Shown here one piece after another: positions 58,501-64,000 of a DNA stretch of 64,000 bases (positions are counted from its first letter, which is position 1; every line of letters starts with the position of its first letter). Both the position numbers and the translations under genes were made by a program. Under the pieces are notes generated by a model. It ran no database searches, was not told the origin of the DNA, and saw only the letters and a list, made by a program, of their open reading frames with translations. Source of the stretch: Variovorax boronicumulans (GTDB lineage: Bacteria > Pseudomonadota > Gammaproteobacteria > Burkholderiales > Burkholderiaceae_C); NCBI RefSeq assembly GCF_007677875.1, contig NZ_VEDO01000004.1, forward strand, positions 124,001 to 188,000, given 5' to 3'.

Positions 58501-59429
58501 ACATGGAACGGGCCGTGCTGGAGCTCTGGAAGGACGTGCTCAAGGTGCCGACCCTTGGCGTGCAGGACAACTTCTTTGACCTGGGCGGCGATTCGCTGGC
58601 GGCCGTCAACATGATGAGCGGGCTGGAGAAGCTCGTCGGGCGCCAGGTGCCGCTGTACCTGATCACCGAGCACCCCACGGTGGAGAGCCTGTCTGCCGCG
58701 CTGCAGCAGCACAGCAGCACGCCGGGTCTGTTGCTGCCGCTGGGCGGCAACGGCCGCGTGCCGCTGTACCTGGCAGCCTCGGGCCACGGCGACCTGCTGC
58801 GGTTGCAGAACCTGGGGCCGGCCATGGGCGAGGCCTGCAGCCTGTATATGCTGCAGCCGCCGCCCGACCAGCCGATCGCCACCATCGCCGAGCTCGCCGC
58901 CATGTACGCCGACCGCATCCAGGCCCAGGCGCTGGAACAGGGCTTCGACGGTGGCTGGGTGGCCGGCTTCTCGGTGGCCGGCATGGCCGCGCTCGAAACG
59001 GCGCGGCTGCTGCGCGCGCGCGGCTGGCCCGTGCGTGGCCTGGTGCTGCTGGACACCACCTATCCCAGCTCGGTGCTCGGCGGCACGCGCGCCTGGCGCG
59101 CGGCCGGCTGGATGGTGCGGCACTTCCACATCCAGGACCTGACCATGAACGGTCGCCGGCTCGACGCCATGTTCAACGACCCCGGCCTCGTGAGCCAGGT
59201 CATGGCGCTGCGCGGCTACAAGCCCGAGGCCTACGACGGGCCCACGCTGCTGGTGCGCACCTCCGGCCTGCGCACCTGGGACCGCTGGCTGTTCAAGCCC
59301 TGGCGCCGGCTCATCGGCCAGCATTTGCAGGAGGTGGAGATCGCCGGCATGCACGGCACCATGTTCGACGAGCGGCATGTGGCCGAACTGGCCGCGGCGC
59401 TGCGCGAGCGCATGGGGCAGGGCGCATGA
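55563..59429 (+). CDS. Single-module nonribosomal peptide synthetase (C-A-PCP-TE)
   Basis: 1288 residues from a GTG at 55563, 16 bases inside the phospholipase gene, with GGAGAGG eight bases upstream. The frame is open far upstream but there it lies inside the phospholipase gene. Condensation domain about 15-440, with HHxxxDG intact (HHLVMDG, 148-154). Adenylation domain about 475-960: A3 FTSGSTGRPKG (626-636), Asp672 in FDPSLIE, YGPTEATI, YRTGDRGW, and the A10 lysine in GTGKIDYKQLP. Carrier protein about 980-1050 with Ser1011 in LGGDSL. Thioesterase about 1060-1288 with Ser1137 in GFSVAG. Read by eye the specificity positions are D-P-I-A-A-C-V-I-F-K, which I cannot match to a known substrate. 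An N-terminal C domain in a one-module enzyme suggests N-acylation of the amino acid, perhaps with a fatty acid (inference). The stop overlaps the next gene (ATGA). Confidence 0.92.
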   Translation: MDAPVALAEPNTDSETKDALALSLSQREVWLDQRAWPGSAHLNIGGGAFLVGLLDLAVFRRALAHLVAENEALRLAPLPDGRQHLLAPTEEPALEVVDLGDAEDPKEAMRRWWQQRMTEPFVLDGRSPWRFALLRASDQLHGLTIQFHHLVMDGWGTSQVMRRWAEIHNALLAGEPPPLSSVPHYSTFIAESNAYRSSEGFERDKRYWRERIPELPTPLIERRFSQARPDTLPPASLAFHRVPRADYERLRRHATEQGQTVFNLVLAALVLYFARICERSDVIVGVPSLNRGGRRYTDTLGMFVGVVPIRIELTPQMPVAELIANVGASMRAALRHPRYPISELGRELQMIRANRDGLFDVLLSFERQDYAVSFGAAQLVESRQLFSGVARFPLGVTVCEFHPTQDVELALEASAACFSAGETELLGRRLWHLVEAIMATPPGASVDSIELLPPEERWHVVSGQHKDVAWHQVVLPFVNLFEYQAALRPEAVALVWEGGSLDYLALDRHANRLARQLVERGAGRDVVVAMALERSPELVVSLLAIAKAGAAFLPLDVDAPLARLASILQESGAAALVIQPRHADRLGGLHGNTVVLEPLGDEVFDVNATDLPPRRPAASDLAYVLFTSGSTGRPKGVAIEHGMLSRRLMWLSRAWAVDARDRSGQGTQATFDPSLIELLLPLIHGASVALPPPGRLLPEMLADFALRHGVTFMAFVPSTLARFLDAAAGRPGLKLRVACCGGEVLPPELASRFIGVTGGRLFNVYGPTEATIFATAWECEAQRSHAALPIGRPIDDTRIYVLDAGLRPLPLGVAGEIFIGGAAVARGYLHRPELDVQAFVPDPFHAGERMYRTGDRGWLASDGHLHFVGRLDRQVKLRGYRIELGEIESALLAIDGVVQAAAALRELRGKPAIHAWAQAPGQSAERLHALLRARLPDYMLPASITLLPELPSSGTGKIDYKQLPDPVAQPSAGTRAPANDMERAVLELWKDVLKVPTLGVQDNFFDLGGDSLAAVNMMSGLEKLVGRQVPLYLITEHPTVESLSAALQQHSSTPGLLLPLGGNGRVPLYLAASGHGDLLRLQNLGPAMGEACSLYMLQPPPDQPIATIAELAAMYADRIQAQALEQGFDGGWVAGFSVAGMAALETARLLRARGWPVRGLVLLDTTYPSSVLGGTRAWRAAGWMVRHFHIQDLTMNGRRLDAMFNDPGLVSQVMALRGYKPEAYDGPTLLVRTSGLRTWDRWLFKPWRRLIGQHLQEVEIAGMHGTMFDERHVAELAAALRERMGQGA

Positions 59430-60190
59430 GTGCCCCCGGGCCGCCCGAAGGCGCCCGCACCGCAGGAGAAGCAGAAGGTCCCCCAGTGCACGCGGACCGC
59501 GGTCTGCACGGCCGGCTCTGGGCACTGGTGCTGACCCTCGCCGTGCTGATCGGCCTGGCCGTGGCCTGGACCTGGTCGCCCATGCGCGAGTGGCTGGATG
59601 TGGACCGCATCGTCGACGGGCTGCAGCAGCTCGGCGCGTCCTTCGGCCCCGTAGCGGCAGTCGCGGGCCTGAGCCTGGCGCTGGTGCTGGTCGTGCCGCT
59701 GACCTTCCTGACGCTGGTGACGCTGGTGGCCTTTGGGCCGTGGACCGGCTTCGTCACCTGCATGGCCGGTGCGCTGGTCGCGGCCGCCGCCAGCCACGGC
59801 CTGGGTTCCCTGCTGGGCCGCGAGGTGGTGCAGCGGCTGGGCGGGCCGCGCGTGCATGCGGTGAGCCAGCGCCTGGCCGACCATGGCCTTTTGGCAGTGA
59901 TCGCGATCCGCATGGTGCCGGTGGCGCCGTTCGCCATCGTCAACATGGTGGCCGGCGCCTCGCACATCAGCCTGCGCCACATGCTGCTCGGCACCTTCCT
60001 GGGCATGGCGCCCGGCACGCTGGTGATGGCCTTTTTCGTGGACCAGATCGTGGCCGCCCTGCGCGACCCGGGCCCGCTGACCTATGCACTGATCGCGGGC
60101 ACATTGCTGCTCATCGTGGGCGCCGGCTTCGGCGCCAGGCGCTGGGTGCAGCGCGTGGAGGCGCAGCGCGGCGTCAGAGGACGCGGTTGA
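59426..60190 (+). CDS. VTT/TVP38 (SNARE-associated, DedA-superfamily) membrane protein
   Basis: 254 residues; the ATG overlaps the NRPS stop by four bases. A charged N-terminal 28 residues is followed by a first helix (LWALVLTLAVLIGLAVAWTW), a hairpin region LALVLVVPLTFLTLVTLVAFGPWTG, and the VTT core with VAIRMVPVAPFAIVNMVAGAS-like text (IRMVPVAPFAIVNMVAGASH) and GTFLGMAPGTLVMAFF. VTT proteins include eukaryotic TMEM41B/VMP1 lipid scramblases and bacterial DedA proteins; in bacteria some are fused to phospholipase D. Translational coupling to the synthetase suggests it handles or inserts its product (inference). The last 17 bases overlap the convergent VWA gene. Confidence 0.88.
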   Translation: MSAPGPPEGARTAGEAEGPPVHADRGLHGRLWALVLTLAVLIGLAVAWTWSPMREWLDVDRIVDGLQQLGASFGPVAAVAGLSLALVLVVPLTFLTLVTLVAFGPWTGFVTCMAGALVAAAASHGLGSLLGREVVQRLGGPRVHAVSQRLADHGLLAVIAIRMVPVAPFAIVNMVAGASHISLRHMLLGTFLGMAPGTLVMAFFVDQIVAALRDPGPLTYALIAGTLLLIVGAGFGARRWVQRVEAQRGVRGRG

Positions 60191-61223
60191 ACCAGGCCAG
60201 CGACAGGCCGGCAGACACCAGGGCCAGCAGCGCGCCGGCCAGGGCCAGCAGCGCCGAGATCTCGGTCTCCTTCTTCTCCACCGTCAGCCGCGAGCTCAGG
60301 GTCTGGTAGACCTTGCGCAGGTTCTCGGCAGAGCCGGCGTAGAAATACTCGGCCTGGGTGCGCGTGGCCACGGCCTTGAGCGTCTCCTCGTCCAGCCGCA
60401 CGCGCATGGACCAGCCCTCGAAACCGATGGTCTCGCCATCCACCGTGCCAATGCCGACGGTGTAGACGCGCACGCCGCGGTCGGCCGCCATCTTGGCCGC
60501 CTCCAGCGTGTCCACGCCCGTGGTGCGCTGGCCGTCGGTCAACAGGATGATGGCGGCCGAGTCGTAGGAGCCGGGAGCCACCGGCGTGAATTCCTTGGCC
60601 TCGCCCTTGGCCGCCAGTTCCTTGTCCAGGGGCACACCGCGCGCGCGCTCGCGGCCATAGGTCATGGCACCCACGTCGATGCCGGCATCGGGGAAGAGCT
60701 CGGCCAGCGACACCACGATGGCGCTGCCGATGGCCGTGGCACGCTGGAGCTGGAACTTGTCGATGGCCACCACCAGATCCTCGCGCGACAGCGTGGCCGG
60801 CTGCACCACCTGGGCTGTGCCGGCGAAGGCCACGATGCCCACGCGCACGTGGCGCGGCAGGTCGGCGATGAAGGCCTTGGCAGCGTTCTGCGCGGCCACC
60901 AGGCGGTTCGGCTGCACGTCGGTCGCGCGCATGCTGCCCGACACGTCCATGGCCAGGATGATGGTCTCCTGCTGCGAGGGCAGGCTGATCACGGCCATGG
61001 GCCGGGCCGCGGCCACGATGAGGGCGCACAAGGCCAGCAAAAACAACACCGGTGGCACGTGGCGCTTGAGGCCCTGGCGTACGCCCATCGCCTCGCGCAC
61101 GATGGACAGGCTGGCGTAGCGTAGTGCGGTCTTCTTGCGCCGGCGCAGCAGCCAGACGTACAGCAGCACCAGCAGCGGCGTGAGCAGCAGCAGCCAGAGG
61201 AACTGGGGCCAGAGGAAGTTCAT
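60174..61223 (-). CDS. VWA domain membrane protein, BatA-like
   Basis: 349 residues from the ATG at 61223, with GAGGAG seven bases upstream; the frame upstream lies within the DUF58 gene. Two N-terminal membrane helices (FLWPQFLWLLLLTPLLVLLYVWLL in part, VLFLLALCALIVAAARPM), then a von Willebrand A domain with an intact MIDAS motif (AMDVSGSM, later T and D in ILLTDG), and a C-terminal helix (LLALAGALLALVSAGLSLAWF). A charged insert lies between the MIDAS strand and the second half. BatA-type proteins work with MoxR ATPases in envelope assembly or metal-dependent maturation. Last gene of the protease-moxR-DUF58-VWA operon. Confidence 0.9.
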   Translation of the reverse strand: MNFLWPQFLWLLLLTPLLVLLYVWLLRRRKKTALRYASLSIVREAMGVRQGLKRHVPPVLFLLALCALIVAAARPMAVISLPSQQETIILAMDVSGSMRATDVQPNRLVAAQNAAKAFIADLPRHVRVGIVAFAGTAQVVQPATLSREDLVVAIDKFQLQRATAIGSAIVVSLAELFPDAGIDVGAMTYGRERARGVPLDKELAAKGEAKEFTPVAPGSYDSAAIILLTDGQRTTGVDTLEAAKMAADRGVRVYTVGIGTVDGETIGFEGWSMRVRLDEETLKAVATRTQAEYFYAGSAENLRKVYQTLSSRLTVEKKETEISALLALAGALLALVSAGLSLAWFNRVL

Positions 61224-61249
61224 GGGCGTTCTCCTCGTGCTGGGGCGTG

Positions 61250-62207
61250 TCAGGCGGCCGCCAGGGGCCGCAGATGGGTGGGCAGGCCGCCGCCGGCGCC
61301 GGACAGCCGGCTGCGCCGGCGGCGCAGTTCGGCGAAGCGCAGGATGGCGGCCGCGAGATCGTCGTCGGTGGACAGCTCCAGCGTGTCCACGCCAGCCTCG
61401 CCGAGCGCCTGGCGCAGCTCGGCTTCGCGCTGTGCGGCGATACGCGCGAAGCGCTTGCGGAAACCGGCGTCCGAGGTGTCGACCAGCAACTGCTCGCCGG
61501 TCTCGGCGTCGCGGATCGGGATCAGGCCCAGGTCGGGCAGTTCCAACTCCAGCGGGTCGAGCAGGCGCACGGCCAGCACCTCGTGGCGCTGGGCCAGCTG
61601 GGCCAGCGGCTTCTCCCAGCCGGGCGCGCTGATGAAGTCGGACACCACGAACACCGTGGCGCGTCGGCGCATCAGGCCACCGGCCGACTGCAGCAGCTCG
61701 TGCAGGTGCGTCACGCGGCCGGGTTCGGGGGCTTGTCCGGGCGCGGGCAACATGCGGTGCAGCAGGTCCAGCACGTGCAGGCGGCTCGCGCGGGGCTGCA
61801 GCACCTGGTCGAGTCCTGCGCCGTAGAGCATGGCGCCGACGCGGTTGCCGTGCCGCGTGAGCAGCCGCGCCAGCACGGCCACGAAGGCGGCCGAGACCTC
61901 GCGCTTCTTCTGCTCGCCCGAACCGAAATCGATGGAGGGGGACAGGTCGAGCAGGAACCAGGCCGCCATCTCGCGGTCCTCGGTGAACACGCGCACATGG
62001 GGCTGCTGCAGCCGCGCTGTCACGTTCCAGTCGATGTGGCGCACATCGTCGTGGTGCTGGTACTCGCGCAGGTCCGCCAGGTCCATGCCGGTGCCCCGCA
62101 TCAGCGTGCGGTAGTCGCCCTGCAGCAGGCCATCGAGCCGGCGCAGGACGGTCCACTCGAGCCGACGCAGCAGGTGCTCGGCCTGCGCGGGCGCGGCGGC
62201 CTTGGCT

Positions 62208-62227
<20 letters not shown>
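61250..62227 (-). CDS. DUF58 domain protein
   Basis: 325 residues. Soluble, with the family signature REYQHHDDVRHIDWNVTAR near residues 53-71 and a degenerate VWA fold beyond it (FLLDLSPSIDFG, a MIDAS-like DxSxS; VFVVSDFISAPGWE). Companion of MoxR ATPases. Starts 20 bases inside the end of the moxR gene; ends 26 bases before the VWA gene. Confidence 0.92.
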
Positions 62228-63215
<988 letters not shown>

Positions 63216-63234
63216 GGACAGGATCCTCGGGTTG

Positions 63235-64000
63235 TCAGAAAGGGTGCAGGCCGACTGCAGAAGCGGCGTTCTCGATCGGCACGGCAAAACCGATGCCCAC
63301 GAAGGTGCGCTGCTGCGAGGGGTTCAGGATGGCCGTCACGATGCCGACCACCTGGCCGTCCATGGTCACCAGCGGGCCGCCGGAGTTGCCCGGGTTGGCC
63401 GCGGCGTCGAACTGGATCAGGTTGGTCAGCACGTGCTTGCCTTCGGGCGAACGGAACGAGCGGCCCAGGCCGGACACCACGCCGGCCGAAGTCGAGGGGC
63501 CGATGCCGAACGGAAAACCCACCGCCACGACCTGGTCGCCCGGCATCAGGTCGGCCGTGGAGCGCATGGTCGCCGCGATCATGTCGTCGGGGATCTTGTG
63601 GGCCTGCAGCACCGCGAGGTCGTTCTCGGGCTGCGTGCCGGTCACGCTGGCCGTGGTCTCCATGCCGTCGGAGAAGGTGACCTTGATCGTCTGCGCGCCT
63701 GAGACCACGTGCAGGTTGGTCAGGATGATGCCCTTGTCGACGATGACCACGCCCGTGCCCACGCCTTGCTCCACCTCTTCCTTGCCGTCCTTGCTCTTGA
63801 CGAAGCCCATCACGCGCACGACGGAGGGGATGATGGCGGCATAGGCCTTGGCCGCGGGCGAGGGCAGCACATTGGTCTCCAGCGTGCGCATGACCGCCGC
63901 ATCGATGTCCTTCTGGGTCAGGCTGCGGGCCCCGGGGCGCAGCGCAAGCGTGCCGGCACCCAAAGCCGCCGCGGCCAGCAGCACGATGGTGGCCCACAGC
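63235..64000 (-). CDS. Trypsin-like serine protease, membrane-anchored (5' end outside window)
   Basis: The frame is open to the right edge, so the true start is beyond it; the visible part begins LWATIVLLAAAALGAGTLAL, a hydrophobic anchor or signal. The S1C triad is complete: His in ILTNLHVVSG, Asp in PENDLAVLQ, Ser in NPGNSGGPLV. DegP-like up to the catalytic domain, but the protein stops 40 residues later (ENAASAVGLHPF), so no PDZ domain. It precedes moxR by 19 bases on the same strand and probably belongs to that operon. It is the second PDZ-less S1C protease of the window. Confidence 0.88.
   Translation of the reverse strand, partial: LWATIVLLAAAALGAGTLALRPGARSLTQKDIDAAVMRTLETNVLPSPAAKAYAAIIPSVVRVMGFVKSKDGKEEVEQGVGTGVVIVDKGIILTNLHVVSGAQTIKVTFSDGMETTASVTGTQPENDLAVLQAHKIPDDMIAATMRSTADLMPGDQVVAVGFPFGIGPSTSAGVVSGLGRSFRSPEGKHVLTNLIQFDAAANPGNSGGPLVTMDGQVVGIVTAILNPSQQRTFVGIGFAVPIENAASAVGLHPF

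Noticed and set aside
55539-59525. Open frame of over 1300 codons opposite the NRPS
   Set aside because: Antisense shadow; the plus-strand frame has all NRPS core motifs in order.

Overview
The window is high-GC DNA of a betaproteobacterium. Gene order points to Burkholderiales and probably Comamonadaceae: rpsP-rimM-trmD-rplS followed by a Nudix gene, cbiB and a hisC paralogue; ubiE-Tim44-ubiJ-ubiB; fmdB-DUF502-aspS; and M48 protease-phhB-rsgA divergent from orn. The family assignment is inference from synteny and codon style. I recognise 56 protein genes, two of them cut by the window edges. I see no tRNA, rRNA, CRISPR array or insertion sequence.

Layout. 1-9482 (minus strand) is an exopolysaccharide operon: regulator EpsA, priming sugar transferase, outer-membrane EpsL, export protein EpsE, a Gfo/Idh/MocA oxidoreductase, a glycosyltransferase, a pyruvyl transferase and an F420-hydrogenase-beta-like protein. 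A low-molecular-weight tyrosine phosphatase (9872-10330) precedes it. The left 3 kb is poorer in GC than the rest. 10523-12196 is DUF47-pit phosphate uptake. 13376-18381 holds the rpsP cluster, a CoA-pyrophosphatase-like Nudix protein, CbiB and a HisC paralogue. 18385-20624 is the glutathione-dependent formaldehyde operon frmR-adhC-fghA. 20774-26968 has an orphan glycosyltransferase, rsgA, phhB, an M48 protease, orn and a DEAD-box helicase. 27247-35751 is an XrtA/PEP-CTERM-type module (sugar transferase, prsK, prsR, prsT, trypsin-like protease) with no exosortase in view. 35768-48517 (minus strand) carries aspS, DUF502, fmdB, a sodium:solute symporter, the ubiquinone genes ubiB/ubiJ/ubiE with a Tim44-like protein, DUF971 and a 1283-residue FAD/iron-sulfur dehydrogenase.

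48705-53628 is ugpBAECQ, for uptake and hydrolysis of glycerol-3-phosphate and glycerophosphodiesters. 53803-60190 is the most unusual part: three overlapping genes encoding a neuropathy-target-esterase-like phospholipase with a cyclic-nucleotide domain, a single-module C-A-PCP-TE nonribosomal peptide synthetase, and a VTT/TVP38 membrane protein. 60174-64000 (minus strand) is a serine protease-moxR-DUF58-VWA operon.

How they may work together (inference). NTE-type enzymes strip both acyl chains from phospholipids and leave glycerophosphodiesters, which are what Ugp imports and UgpQ cleaves. The adjacent NRPS begins with a condensation domain, so it could acylate one amino acid and make a phosphorus-free aminoacyl lipid, with the VTT protein handling it at the membrane. 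PhoB-box-like repeats occur upstream of ugpB and of DUF47-pit, which would fit a phosphate-economy theme, but they are eye-matched only.
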